In this document: piece by piece, positions 16,292 to 26,022 of the stretch
Position numbering within the stretch: position 1 is the stretch's first letter
Layout of the letters: each line of letters opens with the position of its first letter
Assembly: GCA_902793695.1 (NCBI GenBank)
Contig: CADBEI010000001.1
Coordinates: forward strand, 19,990 to 75,963
Reading direction: 5' to 3'
Length of the DNA stretch: 55,974 nt
From: an uncultured Pseudomonadota bacterium
GTDB lineage: Bacteria; Pseudomonadota; Alphaproteobacteria; RF32; CAG-239
Notes under the pieces: model-generated
What the model was told of the DNA's origin: nothing
The model's database searches: none
The model's input: only the letters and a program-made list of their open reading frames with translations
Position numbers and translations under genes: made by a program

Positions 16292-17431
16292 ATGGCTGAA
16301 GAAAAAGTAAAATCCGCGGAAAATCAGAGTGTCGGTAACATAGAAGTACCGACAGTTGCCGAAGTGACCAAAGCCGAAACCATGCGTGTCGGCGAAATTC
16401 CGCACGTTGATGACGCTCAACCGTATCGCAAATATTATGAGGCAACCGACACACTCCGCAACGGTGATGAAACCTATACTGTAACCGCAAACCAAACCAT
16501 AGATAAATTGAACCCTAAAGTTACGATTATTAATGAGTATGTCGAAGATAAAAACATCGGCAAAGATGCCACAACCAGCAACAAAAAGACAATAAATCAA
16601 AAATTAACCGACGACGGTTACGAATTTAAATCATCCGAATCTTTCCGTTATGAAAATGACAAAGAATTAAGAGAGTTACGACAAACGGAAACTTATAATA
16701 CCGATGCATGGAAACAAAGTCACGGATATACAAGTTTGAAAGAAAAAACATCCAAAGAAACCATCAGTACCCGTGACAGCAGCGGAAGAGAAACAGTTTA
16801 TGAAGAACACTCGACGGATATAATGGCATCAGGCAGCATCATTCAGAAGCGTGATATAAAAAATATAATGCATAATGATACTTCGGCCAAAATTTCGTAT
16901 GAAGCTTATCTGCATAAAGGCATAGCAGATCCCGGTGTGCACATAACTCTTACCGAAGGGCAAAATATGACTTTTTCTGCCGATATGGATCCGAGCGGTG
17001 ACGTGCATTACAGCACTGCTCTCGACGAAGAAACCGGCATCGATATTTATCACTATGCCGACGGCACCTTAAAAGGCGAAACCAAAGACAAAGAAACCGG
17101 AAAAGTAAAACGTCTTCCGGATGAAGTGGTTCGTAACCAGTTGCAGAAGAATCAGCAACAGGCGCAGAAAATTTTGCAAGAACTTACCAAAAACGGAAAA
17201 ATTGAAACTCTTGCCGATTATTATAATTATGTGCCGGATGCCGCCTCCGTCAAATGGCAATCCTTGACCGAGGCGATAGACAACAGAAATTTCAGACAAG
17301 GTGCCGATTATGAAGTTTCTTCAGCACAAATGCAAATTGATAATAAACAGCGCATTGCCGAGAGTATGATGCGCTCACCGGAAAATGTTGTTGCGGCCGC
17401 GATTAATCAAAAAAAGCAAAACTCATACTGA
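16292..17431 (+). CDS. Hypothetical hydrophilic protein
   Basis: A 379-residue protein without a signal peptide or membrane segment, strongly charged and rich in T, E, K and N. The N-terminal third contains low-complexity acidic/basic stretches. The middle has alternating strands typical of beta-rich proteins (HITLTEGQNMTFSADMD, DVHYSTALDEETGIDIYHYADGT). Residues about 270-300 are Q/N-rich helix (RNQLQKNQQQAQKILQEL). ATG 16292 is chosen over ATG 16283 because AAGGA (16278-16282) is then nine bases away. I recognise no family. Confidence 0.6.
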   Translation: MAEEKVKSAENQSVGNIEVPTVAEVTKAETMRVGEIPHVDDAQPYRKYYEATDTLRNGDETYTVTANQTIDKLNPKVTIINEYVEDKNIGKDATTSNKKTINQKLTDDGYEFKSSESFRYENDKELRELRQTETYNTDAWKQSHGYTSLKEKTSKETISTRDSSGRETVYEEHSTDIMASGSIIQKRDIKNIMHNDTSAKISYEAYLHKGIADPGVHITLTEGQNMTFSADMDPSGDVHYSTALDEETGIDIYHYADGTLKGETKDKETGKVKRLPDEVVRNQLQKNQQQAQKILQELTKNGKIETLADYYNYVPDAASVKWQSLTEAIDNRNFRQGADYEVSSAQMQIDNKQRIAESMMRSPENVVAAAINQKKQNSY

Positions 17432-17559
17432 TTTAGCGCAACACACGTCATATTTTGCGGGTGAACCTTTCCGACTTGAGAGATTTTACAGGTTTAACTC
17501 TCTTTTTAATTGACTTATTTAGATTTATACACTAAATAATTGCAAAAGGTTGTATATTT

Positions 17560-17718
17560 ATGAAACAATATTTTTGCAATTTAAACAAAGCTATCGCTAA
17601 AGGTATAAAACTACGCATAGGCGCACACTTTTTTATCGTTATAATCGGAATAACAATATATTGTGTTTATAAACGCTATGAAAAGTCCGTTGTATGTATC
17701 GACAACATCCGATGTTAG
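17560..17718 (+). CDS. Possible small membrane protein
   Basis: A 52-codon frame, MKQYFCNLNKAIAKG followed by one hydrophobic segment (HFFIVIIGITIYCVY) and a charged end. A weak AAAGG lies upstream. It sits in the 280-base gap after the hypothetical gene and its last bases overlap the convergent lnt stop. There is no homology that I recognise, so it may be chance. Confidence 0.3.
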   Translation: MKQYFCNLNKAIAKGIKLRIGAHFFIVIIGITIYCVYKRYEKSVVCIDNIRC

Positions 17719-19439
17719 TCTTGCACTTTATTGGTATCAGGCAGTAGCGAACATATAAATGCCAACAAAATAACCAGAACACTCATCAGCAACGGAATAC
17801 GGTTACCGTATTTTCCGAACAGTGTCAAATGTGCCTCGTCCGGCTTTACCAAAGCATCAACCATACCGCGCTCTGCCAGCGGAATTTGTGCCACAATTTC
17901 GCCATACGGATTAATCACCGCACTTATACCGCTGTTAGCACTGCGTACCACCGAAATCCCCTCCTCAACCGCACGCATTTGTGCCGCTGCCAAATGCTGA
18001 TACGGCCCCGAACTTATGCCGTACCAACCGTCGTTAGTCAAAACGATTGCCCATTTCGGGCGGTCTGCACCTTTTTTTACCACCTCATCAGAAAAGATTA
18101 TTTCATAACAAATCAACGGGGCAAATTCCGGATAATCACCTACTTTAAGCGTTTTGAACTTCTCGCCGCGTCCGAATTCAGCCACCGTGTTGGCTATCGG
18201 TCGCACCCATTCCGGCAAATATTTTCTAAACGGAATGTATTCTCCAAACGGCACCAGATGACTTTTATCGTACCATCCGACTAATGCGCCTTTTTTATTG
18301 ATTACTCCGAAAGAATTGTACGGAGTGTAATAATACCCGTCATCAACCCGGCGCAAAAATCCTGTTATCAGATGCCCATATGTCGGCACCGCTGCCGTAA
18401 GCTTGCGATTATGTATTTCATCATAGAGCAAATCATACGGATATGCAGTTTCGCCCCAAATTGTAAAGTCTACATAACCTATATCTTTCTCTCGGCTCAA
18501 ATCAATATAAGTTTGCAGATTTTCTTCCAAAGCTGCACGGTCCCATTTCAATGTCTGCGGAATACTCGGTTGCACCAGACGCACCAATATAGAGTGTCCG
18601 TCCGGCACTCTGACACGAGTATCCGACACATATTCTCCGAACTGCCAAGCGCCCAGCATTGCCAGCAGAGATAAACACGCCGCCGCAGCTCGATATTTGT
18701 TCGGCTGTACCAACCATATGGCCGGCCATGCCGCCACCAACACCGTCAACAGAGAAGTTCCGTAAGTTCCGAATACAGCCAAAATCTGCATCATTGCCAT
18801 ATTAAAAGTTAATACCGAACTTATCGGATTCCATGGAAAACCGGTAAACAAGAAACTGCGTAACCATTCGGCGGACAAGCACCACACGGCGGCAAACAGT
18901 AATATTTTGGAAAAGATATTGCGTCCGTATTTGGTCACCACTGCGGGCAGAATAGTAAATAAACCGAAAAACGCACCGTTTAAGAGTAATACCAACGGAT
19001 ACAACCAACCGGTTTGCGCCACATCAATCAACAATGCGTTGCCTATCCAATAAAATCCGGCGGCAAAATAACCGAAACCGAACCAATAACCCAACCCGAC
19101 AAGTTTGCGAGTGCGATTGGTACCGAATGCCAAAAACATCAGACCGGAAAAAGCCAGAAACAGTGCCCAAATCTGATAATACGGTGGCAAAGCCAAACTC
19201 AAAATCAAACCCAACACAAAGGCCGCTGTTTTCGGATATTTTATCACAATTTTAACGGCTTTTTCGCCCCGTGATAAATCATCTTTTTCTGCGGATAATA
19301 CCACGCCTTCCGCTTGCACTGAAATTTTTTCCGCCTCAACTTTTGCTACTGTTTTTTTCCGTGTTTTTGTCTTGGCTTTAGTCGTTTTTTGTTCTGCCGA
19401 AGTTTTCCGTTTTGTTGTTTTAACTTTTTTTTCCGCCAT
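17715..19439 (-). CDS. lnt: Apolipoprotein N-acyltransferase
   Basis: A 574-residue inner-membrane enzyme that adds the third acyl chain to lipoproteins. Six or more membrane segments occupy residues about 75-270. The nitrilase-type periplasmic domain carries the catalytic triad region: WGETAYPY (Glu), WYDKSHLVPFGEYIPF (Lys) and PLICYEIIF (Cys). The protein has a lysine/threonine-rich N-terminal extension of about 60 residues before the first helix, which typical Lnt lacks. The stop of ybeY and the start of lnt overlap. The usual alphaproteobacterial corC gene between them is absent. Confidence 0.95.
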   Translation of the reverse strand: MAEKKVKTTKRKTSAEQKTTKAKTKTRKKTVAKVEAEKISVQAEGVVLSAEKDDLSRGEKAVKIVIKYPKTAAFVLGLILSLALPPYYQIWALFLAFSGLMFLAFGTNRTRKLVGLGYWFGFGYFAAGFYWIGNALLIDVAQTGWLYPLVLLLNGAFFGLFTILPAVVTKYGRNIFSKILLFAAVWCLSAEWLRSFLFTGFPWNPISSVLTFNMAMMQILAVFGTYGTSLLTVLVAAWPAIWLVQPNKYRAAAACLSLLAMLGAWQFGEYVSDTRVRVPDGHSILVRLVQPSIPQTLKWDRAALEENLQTYIDLSREKDIGYVDFTIWGETAYPYDLLYDEIHNRKLTAAVPTYGHLITGFLRRVDDGYYYTPYNSFGVINKKGALVGWYDKSHLVPFGEYIPFRKYLPEWVRPIANTVAEFGRGEKFKTLKVGDYPEFAPLICYEIIFSDEVVKKGADRPKWAIVLTNDGWYGISSGPYQHLAAAQMRAVEEGISVVRSANSGISAVINPYGEIVAQIPLAERGMVDALVKPDEAHLTLFGKYGNRIPLLMSVLVILLAFICSLLPDTNKVQD

Positions 19440-19969
19440 TATTCCCCCTCATACGGATTGGCAATATCCAAAGTTTGCAAAATTTCTTTTTCCAAATTTT
19501 CCATATACGCTGCCTCGTCCGGCGTTTGATGGTCATATCCGGAAAGATGCAGAAAACCGTGCGTCAACAAATGGCAAAAATGTGCATACAACGTAACTTC
19601 CTGCTCATCAGCCTCGCGCACCATGGTTTCATACGCCAAAATAATGTCGCCGAGTTCAATTTCATCAAACGGTTCATTATCGACATCAAAGTCGGCAAAA
19701 TCCAAATTGGCAAAAGAAAGCACGTTAGTCGGTTTATCCATACCGCGAAATTCTTTATTCAGCTGATGTACCGTTTTATCATCACTCAAACATACATTTA
19801 TTTTCAGCGGCTTGGAACTGTTCAGAAAATCCGGATTTTCGTGGTTTTGTAAATATCCGAAAGCGGCGGATTTTACTTTTTCCGCCACTTGCTCGATATT
19901 TGCAATCGTCGCCGACCATCGCTCGTCGTCAACGACCGTTTCCAAAACAATTTCAGATGATATTTTCAT
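19439..19969 (-). CDS. ybeY: Endoribonuclease YbeY (rRNA maturation)
   Basis: A 176-residue zinc-dependent RNase acting in 16S rRNA 3'-end processing and ribosome quality control. The metal motif HGxLHLxGYDH appears as THGFLHLSGYDH, with three histidines. N-terminal residues are longer and less conserved than in short homologues. The start overlaps the end of phoH by 17 bases, and the gene is followed by lnt, the conserved order in this group. Confidence 0.96.
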   Translation of the reverse strand: MKISSEIVLETVVDDERWSATIANIEQVAEKVKSAAFGYLQNHENPDFLNSSKPLKINVCLSDDKTVHQLNKEFRGMDKPTNVLSFANLDFADFDVDNEPFDEIELGDIILAYETMVREADEQEVTLYAHFCHLLTHGFLHLSGYDHQTPDEAAYMENLEKEILQTLDIANPYEGE

Positions 19970-20936
19970 ACTGTGCCGCTTCTTTGGTGCGTTTACTTTT
20001 TTCTTCGTAGGCTTTAACTATTTTAGCCACCAAGCCGTGACGAACCACATCCTCGGACGAAAACGTCACCGAAGAAATGTTATCAACATGTTTCAACGTG
20101 CTCAACGCGTCACGCAGGCCGGAAATCACGCCGCTCGGCAAATCCACCTGACTCAAGTCGCCGTTTACCACCATGCGCGAATTTTCGCCCAAACGGGTTA
20201 AAAACATTTTCATCTGCATCGGTGTAGTGTTCTGTGCTTCATCCAAAATAATGAAAGAGTTGGCCAGCGTACGACCGCGCATAAAAGCAAGCGGGGCAAT
20301 TTCTATTTCACCCAGTGCCAGCTTTTTATCCACCTGTTCCGCTGGCAACATTTCATAAAGCGCATCATACAACGGACGCAAATACGGGTCGACCTTTTCT
20401 TTTAAATCCCCCGGTAAAAAGCCCAAATTTTCTCCGGCTTCCACTGCCGGACGCGATAAGATGATTTTATCAATCGTGCCTTCCAACATCATTGAAACCG
20501 CCAATGCCACCGCCAGATAAGTTTTACCGGTACCCGCCGGTCCCAAGCCGAACACCAGTTCGTTTTTCATCATTTCCTGAATATATTTGGCTTGATTTGC
20601 CGAACGAGGATAAATGTAGCGTTTTTTGGTTTTGAGCACGATGTCGGTCAGATTCTGTTTATCGTCTTCGGTGCGTACATCACCGCTCATTCTGACGGCC
20701 GCTTTTACTTCTTGCTCACCCACATCAACCCCGCGACTGACTTTGTTATACAAGATTTCAATCGCCGTCTTGGCGTTTTCCACATCGCTCGCACTGCCCT
20801 TGACCGTAATCTGATTACCGAAACTCAAAATCTCCACATTAAGCATTTTCTCAATCAGACGCAAGTTGCTGTCTGCTTCGCCGACAAGCTGCTGCACCAA
20901 TTGATTGTTAAACAATTCAAAACAAATTTCTGCCAT
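19953..20936 (-). CDS. phoH: PhoH-like ATPase
   Basis: A 327-residue cytoplasmic P-loop ATPase linked to RNA metabolism. A KH-like N-terminal part (residues about 30-70) precedes the Walker A motif GPAGTGKTYLAV. The Walker B region reads SFIILDEAQNTTPMQMKMFLTRLG, followed by GDLSQVDLP. Length fits the PhoH/YbeZ family that partners with YbeY. It sits one base after the miaB stop and overlaps ybeY, in one operon. Confidence 0.95.
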   Translation of the reverse strand: MAEICFELFNNQLVQQLVGEADSNLRLIEKMLNVEILSFGNQITVKGSASDVENAKTAIEILYNKVSRGVDVGEQEVKAAVRMSGDVRTEDDKQNLTDIVLKTKKRYIYPRSANQAKYIQEMMKNELVFGLGPAGTGKTYLAVALAVSMMLEGTIDKIILSRPAVEAGENLGFLPGDLKEKVDPYLRPLYDALYEMLPAEQVDKKLALGEIEIAPLAFMRGRTLANSFIILDEAQNTTPMQMKMFLTRLGENSRMVVNGDLSQVDLPSGVISGLRDALSTLKHVDNISSVTFSSEDVVRHGLVAKIVKAYEEKSKRTKEAAQYENII

Positions 20937-20937
20937 T

Positions 20938-22272
20938 TTATATCTCCTTTCCGGTCAGCGAATTGGTAGTCGCCTCCACTATTTTTGCCTCAACGATTTT
21001 GTTTATGTTAGCACCATCTGTTTCAATATGCAAGTTTTGCATATACGGAGTGCGCCCGATAAGTTGTCCCTTATGCCGCCCTTTTTGTTCCAACAGCACC
21101 GGCATAACCTTACCAACACAGCTCTGATTAAACTTGGTTTGATAGTCAAACAAAAGATTTTGCAAAATATCCAAACGTTCTTTTTTGATTTTTTCTTCCA
21201 CCTGATTTTCCATAACTGCCGCCGGAGTTCCCGCTCTGCGGCTGTATTTAAACGAAAACGCCTGAATATACTTCACTTCGTTTACCACATCGAGTGTTTT
21301 CTGAAAATCCTCATCGGTTTCCCCCGGAAAACCCACAATAAAATCCGATGACATGCCGATATGCGGATTGGCTTTTTTGAGTTTTTCCACGATGCGCAGA
21401 TAATCGCCCGAAGTATGCCGCCGGTTCATAGCTTTCAAGATTCTGTCCGAGCCTGATTGAATCGGTAAATGTAAATACGGCATCAAAACGTCAATATCGC
21501 TGTGACAGGCAATCAAATCGTCGCTCATATCCGCCGGATACGACGTGGTGTAACGAATGCGTTTTATGCCGTCAAGCTCCGCCACCCTATGCAACAAATA
21601 AGCCAAATCACGCTCTTTGCCGCCTGCATCTTCGCCGTGATAAGAGTTCACGTTCTGCCCCAAAAGATTAATTTCCAGCGTACCGGTCGCCAAAAGCCGC
21701 TTGGCCTCCTTAATCACTTCTTCCACCGGCCGTGAATATTCCACTCCGCGCGTATACGGCACCACGCAATAAGTGCAGAAATTATTGCATCCCTCCTGTA
21801 TCGCCAAGAAAGAACAAGCACCTTGCGCTTTGTTTTCCGGCAGAAAATCAAACTTACTTTCGGCAGGAAAATCGGTATTAACCACGCTTTCATGCTCTTT
21901 ATCCGTCTTAATTTTGCGCAACACTTCCGGTATTTTATGATACATCAGCGGCCCCAGAGCAAAATTTACATATGGTGCACGCTTGATAATCTGCTCGTCC
22001 TCTGCTTGCACCACACAACCGAGAACGCCGATAATCGTATGTTTGCCGACTTCAAGCCGTTCATCGGCAATCAGTTTTGCCCGTCCCAAATCGGAAAACA
22101 ATTTTTCCGCTGCTTTTTCTCTTATATGGCAAGTATTAAACAGTACAATATCGGCCTCAGCCTGTTTGTTTGTTTCTTCATACCCCTCATTTTTCAACAT
22201 ATCGGCGATTCGCGATGAATCATACACATTCATCTGGCAACCGAAAGTTTTGATAAAATATTTCTCCGACAC
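20938..22272 (-). CDS. miaB: tRNA-2-methylthio-N6-dimethylallyladenosine synthase
   Basis: A 444-residue radical SAM methylthiotransferase modifying A37 of tRNAs that read U-starting codons. The N-terminal UPF0004 domain has cysteines in FGCQMNVYDS, NTCHIREKA and GVLGCVVQ. The radical SAM motif is CNNFCTYCVVPYTRG (CxxxCxxC). A C-terminal TRAM domain ends the protein. It is first in the operon miaB-phoH-ybeY-lnt; there is a 185-base gap to the divergent TerB gene. Confidence 0.97.
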   Translation of the reverse strand: MSEKYFIKTFGCQMNVYDSSRIADMLKNEGYEETNKQAEADIVLFNTCHIREKAAEKLFSDLGRAKLIADERLEVGKHTIIGVLGCVVQAEDEQIIKRAPYVNFALGPLMYHKIPEVLRKIKTDKEHESVVNTDFPAESKFDFLPENKAQGACSFLAIQEGCNNFCTYCVVPYTRGVEYSRPVEEVIKEAKRLLATGTLEINLLGQNVNSYHGEDAGGKERDLAYLLHRVAELDGIKRIRYTTSYPADMSDDLIACHSDIDVLMPYLHLPIQSGSDRILKAMNRRHTSGDYLRIVEKLKKANPHIGMSSDFIVGFPGETDEDFQKTLDVVNEVKYIQAFSFKYSRRAGTPAAVMENQVEEKIKKERLDILQNLLFDYQTKFNQSCVGKVMPVLLEQKGRHKGQLIGRTPYMQNLHIETDGANINKIVEAKIVEATTNSLTGKEI

Positions 22273-22457
22273 TTCTTATTTCCTTATATTTTCGTTATAT
22301 TCATCATTAAGCCATTATTCGCAAAATTTCAAATCTTTTTTGCGGGTTGCACCGATAATTACGCAAAATAATACACAACAATAAAATTTATAATTTTTTA
22401 AATTGTTTTATCGTACAATGCACCTTATATTAATGTCTGTAAGGAGAAAGTAACCGT

Positions 22458-22895
22458 ATGTCTAATATTACCAATATTCTGCCGTCTTATCTGAATACGG
22501 CCACAGCAGAGGAAAAAACGGTATTTTTTCAAGTTTTGTTGCATCTGGCTGATTCCGACGGTTTCACTGATAAAAATGAGATAACTTTCATTAAAGAAGC
22601 GGCTAAGGCTCAAGGAATTGAAGATTTGGATACCTTAAAAGGTTTTGAGGATGAAGAAAAAGTCTTGAAAAATGTGAAAATCATCAAAGACCGCCATCTG
22701 GCCATGGAATTGATTCGCGAAATGTGTATGCTCTCCCACGTTGACAACATCCTTTCCGACGAAGAAACATTGTTTATCGGCAAGGTGGGGATCGCTCTCG
22801 GTATTGAAATGGAAAAAATCGAACAAATCAGTAACTGGGTTATTGACCATATTTTTTGGCTGGAACAAGCCAAAGTTATTTTTGAGGAAAGATAA
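22458..22895 (+). CDS. TerB-like (tellurite resistance family) protein
   Basis: A 145-residue all-helical protein. HLADSDGFTDKNEITFIKEAAKAQGI resembles the acidic metal-binding helix pair of TerB, repeated as SHVDNILSDEETLFIGKVGIALGI in the second half. TerB proteins act at the inner membrane in Ter-type stress responses. AGGAG precedes the start. It heads a run of co-oriented genes (unknown, YggT, YggU, folD). A TerY-P-type triad lies 4.5 kb downstream, which may be functionally linked. Confidence 0.75.
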   Translation: MSNITNILPSYLNTATAEEKTVFFQVLLHLADSDGFTDKNEITFIKEAAKAQGIEDLDTLKGFEDEEKVLKNVKIIKDRHLAMELIREMCMLSHVDNILSDEETLFIGKVGIALGIEMEKIEQISNWVIDHIFWLEQAKVIFEER

Positions 22896-22898
22896 TTT

Positions 22899-23801
22899 AT
22901 GGGGCGTTACGAAAAATGCACACACTTTGATGCTCTGTATGACGCAACGGAAAACTGTTTCCCGGCAGTCAGCCGTCAAAATGCCTGTACTATTTTGCGC
23001 GAAGTGATTTTGGCTCCGGATGACTACACGGTTGAGTTCGGCAGTAAAACTTACGACAAGCCGGAGATTATGAGTAAACTGGCCAAAGAGCTGACCTTAA
23101 GTTGCGTTTACGAATCACCGGAACAAACCTATTATGATATTCTGGAAAATGCCGCCAACATCATAAAACATATGAACGACGGCTACATTACGCACGAAGA
23201 CTACGAAGAAAGGTCCGAATTTTTGGGAATGGTCGAGCGCTACGAATTTACGCTGTTTACCGCCTTTTGTCTGTTGCGAACTTTGGACACGGATGACACT
23301 TCCCGTCTTGAGGAATTAAGGCTCAACATTACCCGTTTGCGTGAGATACACGATTTAATTACAAATTATACTCGTGATGAAACGGATATCGAAGTCGGCC
23401 GTGAAGACTACGAACGTGCCAAACCGATTTATAAAATGCTTAAATCACTTCAGAGTTTGGGTTATGACTATAATTTCAGCCCGAAAGAGCGTGCCAGTTT
23501 GGATATTGACCACGAAGATGACACCGATTTAACCGATTCGTTTAATTCCGAAAACTGGCTCAAAAGAATTATGTTATTGGAATTGCGACTTGAAATCGGT
23601 ACTCCGGCTGAAGTCAGAGAGACTGCCGTCGCACCGCAAAACGAAGCCCCGCAAAATACGGTTGAAACACCGAGAGACGACATAAGCGAACGTATTGCCC
23701 TATTGCGCGGAACATTCAATAAAAGAAGATTTGACAAGAACAGATTTCTTGTGTTAGAAAAAGCTAAAGCATCGTCACCTGCCGGTGACAATAACGATTA
23801 A
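22899..23801 (+). CDS. Hypothetical protein downstream of TerB
   Basis: A 300-residue soluble protein. It is mostly helical and acidic, with a conserved-looking N terminus containing CTHFDALYDATENCFPAVS and a second cysteine at NACTILREV. The C-terminal about 80 residues are low-complexity (PQNEAPQNTVETP) followed by a short basic helix. It starts three bases after the TerB stop and is probably translationally coupled, so the two may work together. No family is recognised. Confidence 0.6.
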   Translation: MGRYEKCTHFDALYDATENCFPAVSRQNACTILREVILAPDDYTVEFGSKTYDKPEIMSKLAKELTLSCVYESPEQTYYDILENAANIIKHMNDGYITHEDYEERSEFLGMVERYEFTLFTAFCLLRTLDTDDTSRLEELRLNITRLREIHDLITNYTRDETDIEVGREDYERAKPIYKMLKSLQSLGYDYNFSPKERASLDIDHEDDTDLTDSFNSENWLKRIMLLELRLEIGTPAEVRETAVAPQNEAPQNTVETPRDDISERIALLRGTFNKRRFDKNRFLVLEKAKASSPAGDNND

Positions 23802-23812
23802 GGAGTTTAAAA

Positions 23813-24133
23813 ATGGGAATTATCGCATTATTTTTATTACCGCTGTTAAATATTCTCAGCATTGCGATTGATATTTATTTTAAGGTTGTGGCTGTGGACA
23901 TTATCCTTTATTGGATGTTTCATTATAAGCTGATGTCCGTACACAATAAATATGCGGAAAAATTTATGGAGATACTAAAGAACCTGACAGAGCCGGTATA
24001 TAAAATAATTCGCCAGAAAGTTCCTCCTGTTTCCGGATATGATGTTGCACCTTATATTTTGTTGTTGGTCATCATCTTCGTTTATCAGTTTATATCTAAT
24101 CTGACCGAATGGGTTAAACAAGGATTGATGTGA
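23813..24133 (+). CDS. YggT family membrane protein
   Basis: A 106-residue protein with two hydrophobic regions: residues about 4-40, and 80-100. Between them lies the family's NLTEPVYKIIRQKVPPVSGYDVAPYILLLVIIF, in which TEP, the proline turn and D are conserved. YggT proteins are implicated in osmotic stress and membrane organisation. The stop overlaps the GTG start of the YggU-like gene, a conserved pairing. Confidence 0.88.
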   Translation: MGIIALFLLPLLNILSIAIDIYFKVVAVDIILYWMFHYKLMSVHNKYAEKFMEILKNLTEPVYKIIRQKVPPVSGYDVAPYILLLVIIFVYQFISNLTEWVKQGLM

Positions 24134-24474
24134 TACAGCCTTTTTTCGAATCAGGTAAAGGCGGATTTTTCGTCCGCATCAAATTAACCCCGAATGCTTC
24201 GTTTTGCGGTTTCGGTGAGCTTTTTGTTTACGCTGACGGCACGGTTTATTTAAAAGCCGGAGTTACCACCGCTCCCGAAAAAGGCAAGGCCAATAAAGAA
24301 CTGGTTAAAATGTTGGCAAAAGAACTGGATATTTCAAAACAAAGCATTGAACTGATATCAGGCGCCACCACCCATTATAAAAAGTTTTATATTGCCCTGC
24401 CGCTTACACCGCAGTTGCAAAATAAATTAAGCGATTTAGTCAAAGGAGAAGCAAATGACTGCCCAGATAATTGA
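24130..24474 (+). CDS. YggU/DUF167 family protein
   Basis: A 114-residue small alpha/beta protein. It has the DUF167 features RIKLTPNAS near the N terminus, YLKAGVTTAPEKGKANKELVKML in the middle and ISGATTHYKKFYI later. The GTG start at 24130 overlaps the yggT stop. The gene runs into folD, overlapping its start by 20 bases. The molecular function of this family is not established. Confidence 0.88.
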   Translation: MIQPFFESGKGGFFVRIKLTPNASFCGFGELFVYADGTVYLKAGVTTAPEKGKANKELVKMLAKELDISKQSIELISGATTHYKKFYIALPLTPQLQNKLSDLVKGEANDCPDN

Positions 24475-25303
24475 CGGACGACAGATTGCCGCACAGATTC
24501 GTGACAATCTCAAACAGCAGATTTCAACTTTGCCGCAAACTCCGAAACTGGCAATAATTTTGGTCGGCAACGATTATTCCAGCCTGATTTATGTGCGCAA
24601 CAAACAAAAAGCTGCCGCGCAAATCGGTATGGAAACACAGCTTTTTCATCTTGAAGAAACAACTTCCGAAGACGATTTATTACAATTAATAGACCGGTGC
24701 AACGCCGATTCGCAAACAAACGGAATCATCGTGCAACTGCCATTACCGGAGCATTTGCATACCCACCGCATTATAAATCGTATTCTGCCGCAAAAAGATG
24801 TTGACGGCTTTCATCCTTATAATACCGGTATGTTGCAAAACAACGAAAAACCGTATTTTATTGCGGCAACACCTCTCGGAATTATGACTCTGATTAAATC
24901 CGTGTGTCCGGTTTTAAGCGGTAAAAATGTGGTTATTATCGGTGCTTCACTGATTGTCGGCCGCCCGCTCGCCACACTGATGCTCAATCAGGAATGCACG
25001 GTCACGATTACACATATCCATACACAAAACATTAAGGAACTTACCCGCAAGGCCGATATTTTGGTGGCAGCTTGCGGTGTTGCCGAACTGGTTAAACGCG
25101 ATTGGCTGAAATCAGGAGCCATTCTGATTGATGTAGGAATCAATCGCCAAAACGATAAAATCTGCGGTGACATTGATTTTGATGATGTTGTTTCCACAGC
25201 CTCTGCCATTACGCCGGTTCCGGGCGGAGTGGGGCCGATGACGATTGCTATGCTCTTAAAAAACACTGTTGACGCTTATTTTTTGCAAAACAAACCTCTT
25301 TAA
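24455..25303 (+). CDS. folD: Bifunctional methylene-THF dehydrogenase/cyclohydrolase
   Basis: A 282-residue cytoplasmic enzyme interconverting methylene-, methenyl- and formyl-tetrahydrofolate with NADP(H). The motifs are VGNDYSSLIYVRNKQKAA (with the catalytic Lys), GIIVQLPLPEHL, KDVDGFHPYNTG, VVIIGASLIVGRPLA (Rossmann loop) and TPVPGGVGPMTIAMLLKNT. AGGAG precedes the ATG, which lies inside the end of the upstream gene. It has the usual FolD length. Confidence 0.97.
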   Translation: MTAQIIDGRQIAAQIRDNLKQQISTLPQTPKLAIILVGNDYSSLIYVRNKQKAAAQIGMETQLFHLEETTSEDDLLQLIDRCNADSQTNGIIVQLPLPEHLHTHRIINRILPQKDVDGFHPYNTGMLQNNEKPYFIAATPLGIMTLIKSVCPVLSGKNVVIIGASLIVGRPLATLMLNQECTVTITHIHTQNIKELTRKADILVAACGVAELVKRDWLKSGAILIDVGINRQNDKICGDIDFDDVVSTASAITPVPGGVGPMTIAMLLKNTVDAYFLQNKPL

Positions 25304-25357
25304 TTCGCCGATTTTGCCATTATATTTAAAACCTCGTTCATTGATGGAGGTAAATAT

Positions 25358-25987
25358 ATGCAACAGGCAAATTCGGCCGACATTTTTTATTTTGACGCCA
25401 GACGCGGCGTGCAATCGGCCTTCAACGATATTTTTGAAAATAAAACCCTGAAAACGTTTACCACCGACAACATTTATCAATTTTTACGCTATGCCCGCGA
25501 AGTATCACCCGAAGTTATGATTTTTAACTTAAGCGGTGCAGACCGACAAACCGCCATCACCGTGCAAAGTTTTAAGCAAGAAATGTTCGGTGACTTTCCG
25601 ATTATCGTTATGTATTCTCAAAACGACAGTTTTGAGCCCAACCCGCGCGTGGCGCACTATTTAAGTATGCCTCTCGATTATCATCGGCTTTCCGATATTA
25701 TCGAAAGTTACAGTTTCGGGGCAAAAAAACACCAAATATTACTTTTGGATCGCTTTTCTTCGCAATCTGATAAATTACATGAGTGGTTGGCGGCTCGCAA
25801 TATTTCTTATTTTGAGGTACACAACATTGATGCAGCGGCGCGATATTTGCACAAAAACCAACCTTACGCGGTATGGATTGAATACGCACCGGAATTTATC
25901 TCCGCTCGCCATACTTTACCTCATCAACGCATTTTTTATGTGGATAGACATCAGGATATAGCTGAAATTCAAAAGTTTTTATCCTAG
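25358..25987 (+). CDS. Hypothetical protein, possibly two degenerate receiver-like domains
   Basis: A 209-residue soluble protein. The first half alternates strands and helices (VMIFNLSGADRQTAITVQSF, DFPIIVMYSQNDSF, VAHYLSMPLDYHRLSDIIE) in the manner of a response-regulator receiver, including the late 'MPLD' turn, but without a clear phospho-acceptor Asp pocket. The second half begins again with HQILLLDRFSSQSDKLHEWL. GGAGG lies seven bases before the start. It stands between folD and a YqaA-type gene. The assignment is tentative. Confidence 0.5.
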   Translation: MQQANSADIFYFDARRGVQSAFNDIFENKTLKTFTTDNIYQFLRYAREVSPEVMIFNLSGADRQTAITVQSFKQEMFGDFPIIVMYSQNDSFEPNPRVAHYLSMPLDYHRLSDIIESYSFGAKKHQILLLDRFSSQSDKLHEWLAARNISYFEVHNIDAAARYLHKNQPYAVWIEYAPEFISARHTLPHQRIFYVDRHQDIAEIQKFLS

Positions 25988-26022
25988 TATTGCTTCATAT
26001 TTGCAATATCCGAGAGGAAAAC

